Below are positions 1 to 6,036 of a stretch of DNA of 8,638 bases, piece by piece. Below the pieces are notes generated by a model. The model saw nothing but the letters and a program-made list of their open reading frames with translations. It was not told where the DNA came from and did not search any database. Source of the stretch: JAKEHA01 sp035687255 (GTDB lineage: Bacteria > Krumholzibacteriota > Krumholzibacteriia > WVZY01 > JAKEHA01); NCBI GenBank assembly GCA_035687255.1, contig DASRYI010000119.1, forward strand, positions 1 to 8,638, given 5' to 3'. Both the position numbers and the translations under genes were made by a program. How positions within the stretch are numbered: position 1 is the first letter of the stretch; the number at the start of each line of letters is the position of its first letter.

Positions 1-1
1 C

Positions 2-139
2 CTGGCTCCACTCAGCCGCCAGCTGCGCGAACCTCTGGGCGAAACCGTCGTGGACTTCGAGCAGGTGCGCGAATTGTCGAAAAGAGCCAACGGAAAAGTC
101 GAAGTCGTGATTTCTTCGCTCACAGGAACCGGCGACTAG
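2..139 (+). CDS. C-terminal fragment of an unrecognised protein (5' end outside the window)
   Basis: This frame is open from the window edge to a TAG at 137-139 and gives the last 45 residues of a protein. The tail is rich in charged residues and valine, reads REPLGETVVDFEQVRELSKR in part, and ends SSLTGTGD. It has no membrane segment and no motif I recognise. The alternation of a helical-looking stretch (VRELSKRANG) and a beta-looking stretch (KVEVVIS) suggests a folded cytoplasmic domain, but this is inference. The peptidase promoter begins 36 nt after the stop, so the two genes are probably transcribed separately. I assign no function. Confidence 0.55.
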   Translation: MAPLSRQLREPLGETVVDFEQVRELSKRANGKVEVVISSLTGTGD

Positions 140-174
140 GCGTCCGCCTCCGGATCCGTGCCCCCAACTCGTCG

Positions 175-203
175 TTGCAAACACCGCCCGCGGCGGATAG
201 CAT
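175..203 (+). promoter_or_regulatory. Candidate sigma70-type promoter for the prolyl oligopeptidase gene
   Basis: TTGCAA (175-180) and TAGCAT (198-203) are separated by exactly 17 nt, and each matches the sigma70 consensus at 4 of 6 positions. A transcript starting near 210 would have a leader of about 43 nt before the ATG at 253. The promoter overlaps the upstream in-frame start candidates at 175 and 202, which argues that neither is used. The assignment rests on sequence match only. Confidence 0.45.
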
Positions 204-240
204 GGACCCATCCTGGAGCCGCCTGAAACCCCTCAGCGAG

Positions 241-246
241 AAGGAG
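241..246 (+). promoter_or_regulatory. Ribosome binding site that fixes the peptidase start at 253
   Basis: AAGGAG lies 6 nt upstream of the ATG at 253. The longer in-frame starts at 175 (TTG) and 202 (ATG) lack a comparable site, and they would place a hydrophilic 17-26 residue extension in front of an otherwise well-formed signal peptide. Confidence 0.75.
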
Positions 247-252
247 ATACTG

Positions 253-2325
253 ATGCGCCTCGGACGATTGGCCCTTACTCTCATGTTCCTCGTGATCGCC
301 ACGGTATGCGTGGCCGACGAGGTTGACCCCTATCTGTGGTTGGAGGAGGTGGATGGCGACAAAGCGCTCGCGTGGGTCAAGGAGCGCAGCGCCAAAGACA
401 CCGCCGAACTCGAAGCCGTTCCGGAGTTCAAACCCATCCACGAGAAGCTGGTTGAGATCTATAATGACAGCGAACGCATCCCGACTCCCCAGGTACACGG
501 CACGTGGGTCTACAATTTCTGGCAGGACAAAGACCACGTACGCGGTATCTGGCGCCGGACGTCGCGCGTCGAATACGCCAAGGCGTCCCCCAACTGGGAA
601 ACCGTCCTCGATCTCGACAAGCTGGCCGCGTCCGAAAACGAAAACTGGGTGTGGAAGGGCGCGCAGGGACTTCCGCCCGACTACAAGCGCTTTATGGTGA
701 CCCTCTCACGGGGCGGCAGCGATGCCGCCGTGGTGCGTGAGTTCGATGCCACGTCGAACAGCTTTGTGGACGGTGGCTTCACCCTTCCCGAAGCCAAGTC
801 CGACGTCGCCTGGCGCGACGAGAACTCGCTGTGGGTCGGGACGGATTTCGGCGAGGGCTCGCTGACCACGTCCGGGTATCCGCGGATTGCGAAACTGTGG
901 ACGCGCGGCACCCCGCTGGAGAGCGCCACGACCGTCAAGGAAGTCCCCGCCGAATACGTGGGGCTCGGAGCCTTCAGCATTTATACGCCGGAAGGGCGCT
1001 ACGACCTGCTGACGGAGACGCCCGAGTTCTTCCGCGGCACCACCTCCATCATGCGTGACGACAAGTTGGTAAAGCTGGATATCCCGGAAGACGCCGACGT
1101 GCAGGGCATCTTCAAGAAGCAACTGCTGGTATCGTTGCGCTCCGACTGGAATGTGGGCGGCAAGACCTATCCGCAGGACGCGTTGCTCGCCATCGGCCTC
1201 GACGACTTCCTCTCGGGCGGACGCAACTTCTCCATGCTGTTCGAACCGAAGGATCGGGTCGCGTTCGGTTCGGTATCCAATACGCGCAACCTCCTGCTGA
1301 TCACCACACTCGACAACGTGCGCAGCCGCTGCTACGAGTACACGCTCAGTGACGGCAAATGGACGTCGAAGGAAGTGGCCCTCCCCGGGCTCGGATCGGC
1401 CTATATCTCCGGCACCAGCGACGATGACGATATCTATTACATCGACTATACCGACTTCCTCACGCCGTCGAGTCTGTACGCCGTGGAGCCGGGCAAGAAG
1501 CCGGTGCAGATCAAGACCACACATGCCTACTTCGACGCCGCCGGCATGAAGGTGGCCCAGTACGAGGCGGTCTCGAAGGACGGCACGAAGATTCCCTACT
1601 TCATCTTCATGCCCAAAGGCTACAAGGCGGACGGCAAGAATCCGACCCTGTTGTATGGCTACGGCGGCTTCGAGATCTCGATGCGCCCCACCTACTCCGG
1701 CGCGATCGGATCGAGCTGGGTGGGACGCGGAGGCGTGTACGTGCTGGCCAACATCCGCGGAGGCGGTGAGTTCGGTCCCAAATGGCACCAGGCGGCGATG
1801 AAGGAGAAGCACCAGAACGCGTTCGACGATTTCATCGCGGTGGCCGAAGATCTGATCAAGCGCAAGGTCACTTCGTCCGAACACCTCGGTATCCAGGGCG
1901 GTTCCAACGGTGGATTGCTGGTGGGGGCGTGCTTTGTGCAGCGGCCGGAGCTGTTCCACGCGGTGGCGTGCCAGGTCCCGCTGCTCGACATGAAGCGCTA
2001 CAGCCACCTGCTGGCCGGCGCGAGTTGGATGGCGGAGTACGGCAACCCCGACACCGACGACTGGAACTACATGAAGAAGTGGTCACCGTACCAGAATCTG
2101 GATCCCAACAAGACCTATCCCAAGGTCTTCTTCTACACATCGACCCGTGACGATCGCGTGCATCCCGGACATGCGCGCAAGATGGTCGCGAAGATGACCG
2201 CGATGGGCAAGCCCTGCTACTACTATGAGAACACCGAAGGCGGGCACAGCGCGGGCGCGAACCTCAACCAGCGCGCGTACTCCACGGCGCTCACCTTCGC
2301 GTACATGTGGAAGATGCTGCGGTAA
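253..2325 (+). CDS. Exported prolyl oligopeptidase family serine peptidase (S9A)
   Basis: The 690-residue product is a full-length S9A prolyl oligopeptidase, which cleaves short peptides after proline. Residues 1 to about 21 form a signal peptide: Arg2 and Arg5, a hydrophobic core (LALTLMFLVIATVCV), then cleavage probably after VCVA. VCVA is a poor lipobox, so a periplasmic or secreted enzyme is more likely than a lipoprotein. The family's N-terminal signature DPYLWLEEVDG follows, then a beta-propeller (about 70-415) and an alpha/beta-hydrolase domain (about 430-690). The catalytic triad is visible as Ser551 (GGSNGG), Asp633 (DDRVHPGH) and His665 (EGGHSAG). By comparison with porcine POP, the oxyanion Tyr470, the S1-pocket Phe473, Asn552, Trp592, Tyr596 and Val636, and the substrate-binding Arg635 are all retained. 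An active proline-specific enzyme is therefore likely. The gene stands alone between its own promoter and terminator, which suggests a role in peptide scavenging. Substrates cannot be read from sequence. Confidence 0.95.
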   Translation: MRLGRLALTLMFLVIATVCVADEVDPYLWLEEVDGDKALAWVKERSAKDTAELEAVPEFKPIHEKLVEIYNDSERIPTPQVHGTWVYNFWQDKDHVRGIWRRTSRVEYAKASPNWETVLDLDKLAASENENWVWKGAQGLPPDYKRFMVTLSRGGSDAAVVREFDATSNSFVDGGFTLPEAKSDVAWRDENSLWVGTDFGEGSLTTSGYPRIAKLWTRGTPLESATTVKEVPAEYVGLGAFSIYTPEGRYDLLTETPEFFRGTTSIMRDDKLVKLDIPEDADVQGIFKKQLLVSLRSDWNVGGKTYPQDALLAIGLDDFLSGGRNFSMLFEPKDRVAFGSVSNTRNLLLITTLDNVRSRCYEYTLSDGKWTSKEVALPGLGSAYISGTSDDDDIYYIDYTDFLTPSSLYAVEPGKKPVQIKTTHAYFDAAGMKVAQYEAVSKDGTKIPYFIFMPKGYKADGKNPTLLYGYGGFEISMRPTYSGAIGSSWVGRGGVYVLANIRGGGEFGPKWHQAAMKEKHQNAFDDFIAVAEDLIKRKVTSSEHLGIQGGSNGGLLVGACFVQRPELFHAVACQVPLLDMKRYSHLLAGASWMAEYGNPDTDDWNYMKKWSPYQNLDPNKTYPKVFFYTSTRDDRVHPGHARKMVAKMTAMGKPCYYYENTEGGHSAGANLNQRAYSTALTFAYMWKMLR

Positions 2326-2350
2326 TCCCGCGGATTATCCGGTTGCTCGG

Positions 2351-2394
2351 AATGGCGGCTCCACCCTGACGGGTGGGGCCGCCATTGTCTTTGT
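2351..2394 (+). terminator. Strong rho-independent terminator of the peptidase gene
   Basis: A 16-bp stem (2351-2366 with 2371-2386) closes on a 4-nt TGAC loop. All pairs are Watson-Crick except one G-U wobble. GTCTTTGT (2387-2394) supplies a modest U tract. The hairpin starts 25 nt after the peptidase stop. The reverse direction lacks a U tract, so it should act mainly on the plus strand. Confidence 0.85.
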
Positions 2395-2555
2395 AACCAG
2401 GGCTAGCGGTACAGACTCTTCACTGCTCCCCACGTCGTCTGGTCGACCGCCGGCCCACCACGGGCAAAACGGGGCGCGAGTCTTGCAGCAAATTGAGTGC
2501 AGGTTCAGTCCGGCACGAATAAGGCAGCATTCGGACGGAGGAGTCAGGATCGGCC

Positions 2556-2717
2556 ATGGCCAAATTGCTCGGATTCATCGGAGCGTCCGTGGTGGGGGGC
2601 ATCGGGTGGTGGCTGGGGGCGCGCGTGGGTTTCATGACGGCGTTCCTCGTCAGCACCGTGGGAAGCGGCGTCGGGATCTACCTCGGGCGTCGCATTGCGG
2701 ACATGCTCGGCGGGTAG
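2556..2717 (+). CDS. Small 53-residue glycine-zipper membrane protein
   Basis: A 53-codon frame runs from ATG 2556 to TAG 2717. It has SD-like sequences upstream: GGAGGAG at 2537-2543 and AGGA at 2546-2549, the latter 6 nt before the ATG. The product, starting MAKLLGFIGA, is almost wholly hydrophobic. It has two potential membrane segments (about 4-22 and 24-44), a short basic turn (Arg23) and a C-terminal RRIADMLGG. Two exact GxxxGxxxG glycine zippers are present, at Gly17/21/25 and Gly36/40/44, a pattern known to drive close helix packing in membranes. About 46 of 53 codons end in G or C, as in the neighbouring genes, which supports real coding. The gene follows the peptidase terminator, so it needs its own promoter; I found no convincing one. 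No function can be assigned. It could be a small inner-membrane protein or a pore-forming or oligomerising peptide. Confidence 0.75.
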   Translation: MAKLLGFIGASVVGGIGWWLGARVGFMTAFLVSTVGSGVGIYLGRRIADMLGG

Positions 2718-2720
2718 AAG

Positions 2721-3473
2721 CTAGCGGACGCGCAGGCGCGCAGCGGCCTCGCGGTCGACGAACCACACGGGGCGGGCCTCCTCGAGGTGAACCTCCTGCG
2801 CCGGCAGGCGCACCGAATCCGCGGAATCCCGCCACACGCGCTCGAGCACGTCTGCCTTCTCACGACCCGCCACCAGAAAAAACACCGCGCGGGCGCGATT
2901 GATGAGCGGCAGCGTCATCGTGATCCGCTGTTCACCCTCCGGCGAGGTGTTGGCGGCGATCCATCGATCGGTGATGGCCAGCGCCGGACTCCCGGGAAAC
3001 AACGACGCTACGTGGCCGTCTTCTCCGAGACCGAGCAACACCAGGTCGAAGCGCGGCGGGTCATCGTGGGCGGTGATGCCGAAGCACGAGGCGATCGCGT
3101 CCGCATAATCATCCACGGCCTGCAGCAGATCCCCGCGTTCTCCTTCCATACGATGAATGTTCCGCGCAGGCACACCCAGCGGCCCCAGCAACGTCTGGTG
3201 TGCGGTGCGATAGTTCGATCGCACACTGTCGGGCGCAACCGCGCGCTCGTCGCTGAAGAAAACGTCCACGCGGTTCCAGTCCAGCTGTGTGCGATACTCC
3301 GAAGACGCCAGTGTGCGGTAAAGATCCACCGGCGTGTGCCCGCCGGAAAGCGCCAGACGGAAGCGTTCCTGTTGACGCGCCACCTGCACCATGGCGTCGG
3401 CCGCGCCGGCGGCCAGCGCGCCGGGATCGGTGAACGTGCGCAGGACGCCACGCGTGCCGCTGAGTGCGTTCAC
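2721..3473 (-). CDS. pgl: 6-phosphogluconolactonase
   Basis: The product hydrolyses 6-phosphogluconolactone to 6-phosphogluconate, the second step of the oxidative pentose phosphate pathway, in the cytoplasm. With the GTG start at 3473 it has 250 residues, a normal length for the bacterial Pgl/SOL family. Family motifs appear in order: LALSGGHTPVDLY (40-52), the FFSDER block (72-77) followed by SNY (86-88), and GLGEDGHVASLFPG (148-161) with the conserved His154. TLPLINRARAVFFLVAG follows, and the tail has VWFVDREAA. The frame stays open upstream to 3596, but that would add a basic, non-conserved extension lying inside zwf. The GTG shares the sequence GTGA with the zwf stop, a 4-nt overlap, and has no good Shine-Dalgarno of its own. 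Translation is therefore probably by coupling to zwf. It is the last gene of the gnd-zwf-pgl operon, and its stop lies 3 nt from the stop of the convergent small gene. Confidence 0.95.
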   Translation of the reverse strand: MNALSGTRGVLRTFTDPGALAAGAADAMVQVARQQERFRLALSGGHTPVDLYRTLASSEYRTQLDWNRVDVFFSDERAVAPDSVRSNYRTAHQTLLGPLGVPARNIHRMEGERGDLLQAVDDYADAIASCFGITAHDDPPRFDLVLLGLGEDGHVASLFPGSPALAITDRWIAANTSPEGEQRITMTLPLINRARAVFFLVAGREKADVLERVWRDSADSVRLPAQEVHLEEARPVWFVDREAAARLRVR

Positions 3474-4915
3474 GACGTGAACCAGCGCGTCCCATCCGCT
3501 TCGAGCAGGGCGTCCGCGGCCTTTGGCCCCCAGGTGCCCGCCGCGTACGGGTGCGGTTCTCCGCCGGCGTCGAGTACCGGTGCGTACAGTCGCCACGCTG
3601 CCTCCGCCTCGTCCGCGCGCACGAAGTGTGTCTGGTCCCCGGCGATCACGTCGAGAATGAGCGTGTGATACGCCTCCGGAATGGCGTGGTAGGCGTCGGC
3701 GTACTGAAATGCCAGCACCTGCTGCTCCACGCGAAATGGCTCGCCCGGAACCTTGACGTCAAACGATAGCCGGAAGCCTTCGTCCGGTTGCAGTCGAATG
3801 CGAAGCACGTCCGGGTTGACGTCGCACTTTCCCAGTGGTTCGAACAGCCGCACCGGGGGCTCCCGGAACACGACCGCAATCTCGCTGACCTTGCGGCACA
3901 TGCGCTTTCCGGTGCGCAGGTAGAAGGGCACGCCCCGCCAGCGCCAGTTGTCGATCGACACCTTCATGGCCACGAAGGTCTCGGTGGTGGAATCGCCGGG
4001 AATGTTCTCTTCGTCGCGGTAACCCACCACCTTCTTCCCCCCGATCTCTCCGGACCGGTACTGCCCGAACACGACGTCTTCCCGGCGGACAGGGTCCACC
4101 GAACGCAGCACACGCAGCTTCTCGTCGCGCACACCGTCGGAGTCGAAGCGGGGCGGCGGATCCATGGCGGTCAGCGCCAGCAACTGCGTGAGATGATTCT
4201 GGATCATGTCGCGAAGCGCGCCGGCATGGTCATAGTATCCGGCGCGATGGCCGATGCCGATGTCTTCGGCCACCGTGATCTGCACATTGTGGATGCGCTC
4301 GCGGTTCCATGCGGTCTCGAAAAGCGCATTGGCGAACCGCAAAATGGAGATGTTCTGAACCGTGTCCTTTCCCAGGAAATGGTCGATGCGATATATCTGC
4401 GATTCGTCGAAGAATTTGCGCACTTCGCGATTGAGCTGTTGCGCGGATTGCAGGTCGCGTCCGAACGGCTTCTCCACCACCAGGCGGGTGTCGGCCCGGT
4501 TGAGACCGGCTTCACCCAGCAGGCGGATGACGACCGAAAGGGAGCCGGGGGGAATGGCCAGATAGATGACGCGGCATCCGGACAGCCGGTGGGTCTTCTC
4601 GATTTCATCGATGCGCTGCGAAAGCTGATGGTAGTCGGCGGCAGTGTCTTCCATGCTCGCGTGGAAGTACACGTTGTGCCCGCACCATTTCCGAATGTCC
4701 TTCACGTCCACGTGGGCATCGCGGCCCACCGTCAGGACGTGCTCGCGGAATGTCTCGTCGTTCCAGTCGTTGCGCGCCACGCCCAGCAGCGCGACGTCGT
4801 CTCCCAGCGCGCCCTCGGCGCGCAGGTGCAACAACGTCGGCAACAGCATGCGCCGCGCCAGATCGCCGCTGGCACCGACGACAATGAACAGGTGAGACCG
4901 CGCCTTCGCCGCCAT
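3470..4915 (-). CDS. zwf: Glucose-6-phosphate 1-dehydrogenase
   Basis: The product oxidises glucose 6-phosphate to 6-phosphogluconolactone, the entry step of the pentose phosphate pathway. It has 481 residues, which is full length. The N-terminal Rossmann domain has GASGDLARR at 14-22. EKPFG (148-152) precedes the active-site signature RIDHFLGKD (176-184), with Asp178, His179 and Lys183. His241 in IQNHL aligns with the general base His240 of the Leuconostoc enzyme. Ser16 and Arg48 sit where that enzyme contacts the NADP 2'-phosphate (from memory), so NADP should be used. The frame extends upstream inside gnd to 5350, but that part is non-conserved. The ATG at 4915 is preferred because homology starts there, GGAG lies 5 nt upstream (4921-4924), and TGATG fuses the gnd stop to this start with a 1-nt overlap. 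The gene is the middle member of the operon. Confidence 0.97.
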   Translation of the reverse strand: MAAKARSHLFIVVGASGDLARRMLLPTLLHLRAEGALGDDVALLGVARNDWNDETFREHVLTVGRDAHVDVKDIRKWCGHNVYFHASMEDTAADYHQLSQRIDEIEKTHRLSGCRVIYLAIPPGSLSVVIRLLGEAGLNRADTRLVVEKPFGRDLQSAQQLNREVRKFFDESQIYRIDHFLGKDTVQNISILRFANALFETAWNRERIHNVQITVAEDIGIGHRAGYYDHAGALRDMIQNHLTQLLALTAMDPPPRFDSDGVRDEKLRVLRSVDPVRREDVVFGQYRSGEIGGKKVVGYRDEENIPGDSTTETFVAMKVSIDNWRWRGVPFYLRTGKRMCRKVSEIAVVFREPPVRLFEPLGKCDVNPDVLRIRLQPDEGFRLSFDVKVPGEPFRVEQQVLAFQYADAYHAIPEAYHTLILDVIAGDQTHFVRADEAEAAWRLYAPVLDAGGEPHPYAAGTWGPKAADALLEADGTRWFTS

Positions 4916-5826
4916 CACGGCTCCGCCCGTTTGATGGCGTGCCCGCCGAACTCGTGACGCATGAGCGCCAGCAGCCGGTCCGAGAACGAATTGTCGTCGC
5001 GCGACGCGAACCGCTTCATCAACGACAACGTGATGACGGGCGCGGGCACGCCGAGGTCGATGGCTTCGTTCACGGTCCAGCGCCCCTCGCCGGAGTCGGC
5101 AACATAGGGTGCGATGCCGTCCAGTGCGGGATTCTCCTTGAGCCCGCTCGCGGTCAGGTCGAGCAGCCAGGAACGCACCACGCTGCCGTAGCGCCAGATC
5201 TCCGCCACCTGGTGCACGTCGAGCGCAAAGGCCTCCTTGTGGCGCAGAATCGCAAAGCCTTCGGCGTACGCCTGCATCAATCCGTACTCGATGCCGTTGT
5301 GCACCATCTTGACGAAGTGTCCGGCGCCGACCGGACCCACTCTTCCCCATCCGCGCTCGGGCCCGGGCGCAAGCGTTTCCAGAATGGGCCGCAGCGACTC
5401 CACCACCCCGGCGTCACCCCCCACCATCATGCTGTATCCCTGCTGGCGTCCCCAGATGCCACCGCTCGTTCCCACGTCGACAAAGTGCACTCCCCGTTGG
5501 GCGGCGAGTTCCGCGCGACGCATGGAGTCGACATAGTGCGAATTACCGCCGTCGATCACGACGTCTCCCTTTTCGAGGCGGGAAAGCAGCGCCTCCAGCG
5601 TGCTCTGGACCGGGGCACCGGCCGGGACCATGATCCAGACGACACGCACCGGCCGCAGGCCGGCTATCAGGTCATCCAGTGATCCCGCGGCGGCGGCGCC
5701 TTTCTCCGTTACGCGCGCCACTGCGCGCGGGTCGCGGTCGAATCCCACCACCTCGTGGCCACCCTCGAGTAGCCGCTCGACCATGTTGGCGCCCATGGTT
5801 CCAAGCCCGATCATGCCGATTTTCAC
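4915..5826 (-). CDS. gnd: 6-phosphogluconate dehydrogenase (decarboxylating), short form
   Basis: The product oxidatively decarboxylates 6-phosphogluconate to ribulose 5-phosphate. It has 303 residues, matching the short Gnd class rather than the roughly 470-residue E. coli type. The start is GTG at 5826, with AGGAGG 6 nt upstream. The N-terminal Rossmann fold has GLGTMGANM (7-15), followed by IDGGNS (91-96) and VDVGTSGGIWG (116-126). The catalytic segment FVKMVHNGIEYG (171-182) carries Lys173, Asn177 and Glu180, equivalent to E. coli Lys183, Asn187 and Glu190. The short all-helical C-terminal domain contains SGEGRWTVNEAIDLGVPAP, typical of the family. Strand beta-2 ends in Asp30 (VVGFDRD), which usually favours NAD over NADP in Rossmann enzymes, so NAD preference is inferred. 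As first gene of the operon it is probably driven by the promoter at 5860-5888. A hydroxyisobutyrate-dehydrogenase relative is the main alternative, but the context and the SGEGRWT block make Gnd nearly certain. Confidence 0.95.
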   Translation of the reverse strand: MKIGMIGLGTMGANMVERLLEGGHEVVGFDRDPRAVARVTEKGAAAAGSLDDLIAGLRPVRVVWIMVPAGAPVQSTLEALLSRLEKGDVVIDGGNSHYVDSMRRAELAAQRGVHFVDVGTSGGIWGRQQGYSMMVGGDAGVVESLRPILETLAPGPERGWGRVGPVGAGHFVKMVHNGIEYGLMQAYAEGFAILRHKEAFALDVHQVAEIWRYGSVVRSWLLDLTASGLKENPALDGIAPYVADSGEGRWTVNEAIDLGVPAPVITLSLMKRFASRDDNSFSDRLLALMRHEFGGHAIKRAEP

Positions 5827-5832
5827 GATTGT

Positions 5833-5838
5833 CCTCCT
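5833..5838 (-). promoter_or_regulatory. Ribosome binding site for the GTG start of gnd
   Basis: On the minus strand AGGAGG is followed by a 6-nt spacer (ACAATC) and then GTG at 5826-5824. This near-perfect site supports the non-ATG start. The next Met, residue 5, would cut off the first beta strand of the Rossmann fold. Confidence 0.8.
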
Positions 5839-5859
5839 CGTATGCGGGGTACGACACCT

Positions 5860-5888
5860 ACCATACCCGACGCCGGCGAAAATGTCTG
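5860..5888 (-). promoter_or_regulatory. Candidate promoter of the gnd-zwf-pgl operon
   Basis: Reading the minus strand, CAGACA (5888-5883) and TATGGT (5865-5860) are separated by 17 nt. Each matches the sigma70 consensus at 4 of 6 positions. Transcription starting near 5853 would leave a leader of about 27 nt before the gnd GTG, enough for the observed ribosome binding site. The -35 is weak, so the call is tentative. Confidence 0.4.
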
Positions 5889-5959
5889 TACAGGTGCGGC
5901 CGATATCTCGACACCTTTTGAGTGATACACAACCTCATCCCCATGATTCCGGCGCACGG

Positions 5960-5988
5960 TTGACACTGCCGGCACGCAGGGATACGCT
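5960..5988 (+). promoter_or_regulatory. Candidate sigma70 promoter of the glycosyltransferase operon
   Basis: A perfect TTGACA (5960-5965) is followed after exactly 17 nt by TACGCT (5983-5988). TACGCT keeps the three most important -10 bases: the first T, the second A and the last T. The predicted start near 5995 leaves about 42 nt before the ATG at 6037. No other promoter-like pair in this gap is as good. Confidence 0.55.
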
Positions 5989-6009
5989 TCCGCGACGCTC
6001 GTCCCTGCG
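5975..6009. repeat. 8-bp perfect inverted repeat around the -10 box
   Basis: CGCAGGGA (5975-5982) and TCCCTGCG (6002-6009) are exact reverse complements separated by 19 nt. The left arm abuts the predicted -10 box and the right arm covers the early transcribed region. This is a suitable place for a repressor operator. With the predicted start near 5995 only the right arm would be in the RNA, so a leader hairpin is unlikely. Chance occurrence is possible. Confidence 0.35.
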
Positions 6010-6036
6010 CGACAGGCACCTGACGGACAAATTGCC

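Noticed and set aside
138..158. AGGCG-TC-CGCCT and CGGATCCG palindromes after the first partial gene
   Set aside because: The loop is too small for a hairpin, the second element is a plain 8-nt palindrome, and no T tract follows, so they do not support a terminator.
706..2007. 433-codon open frame on the minus strand opposite the peptidase gene
   Set aside because: It lies wholly inside a gene with unmistakable S9A homology, and its product is a low-complexity His/Arg/Val-rich sequence with no motif. Such frames are typical shadows in high-GC DNA.
2493..2523. Possible promoter for the small membrane gene (TTGAGT followed by AATAAG)
   Set aside because: The spacing would be 19 nt and AATAAG lacks the first and last T of a -10 box. 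The 160 nt between the terminator and the gene otherwise show no clear promoter.
2225..2902. 225-codon plus-strand frame running from the peptidase end into pgl
   Set aside because: It crosses the intrinsic terminator and three real genes in the wrong frame, and its composition is Arg/Pro/Gly-rich noise.
2787..3668. 293-codon plus-strand frame opposite pgl and the end of zwf
   Set aside because: It is antisense to conserved enzyme motifs and spans a gene junction. The product is Arg/His-rich and shows no family features.
3788..4957. 389-codon plus-strand frame opposite zwf
   Set aside because: It is antisense to a clear zwf, rich in His, Val and Gln with no recognisable domain or ribosome binding site. 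It is a GC-driven shadow.
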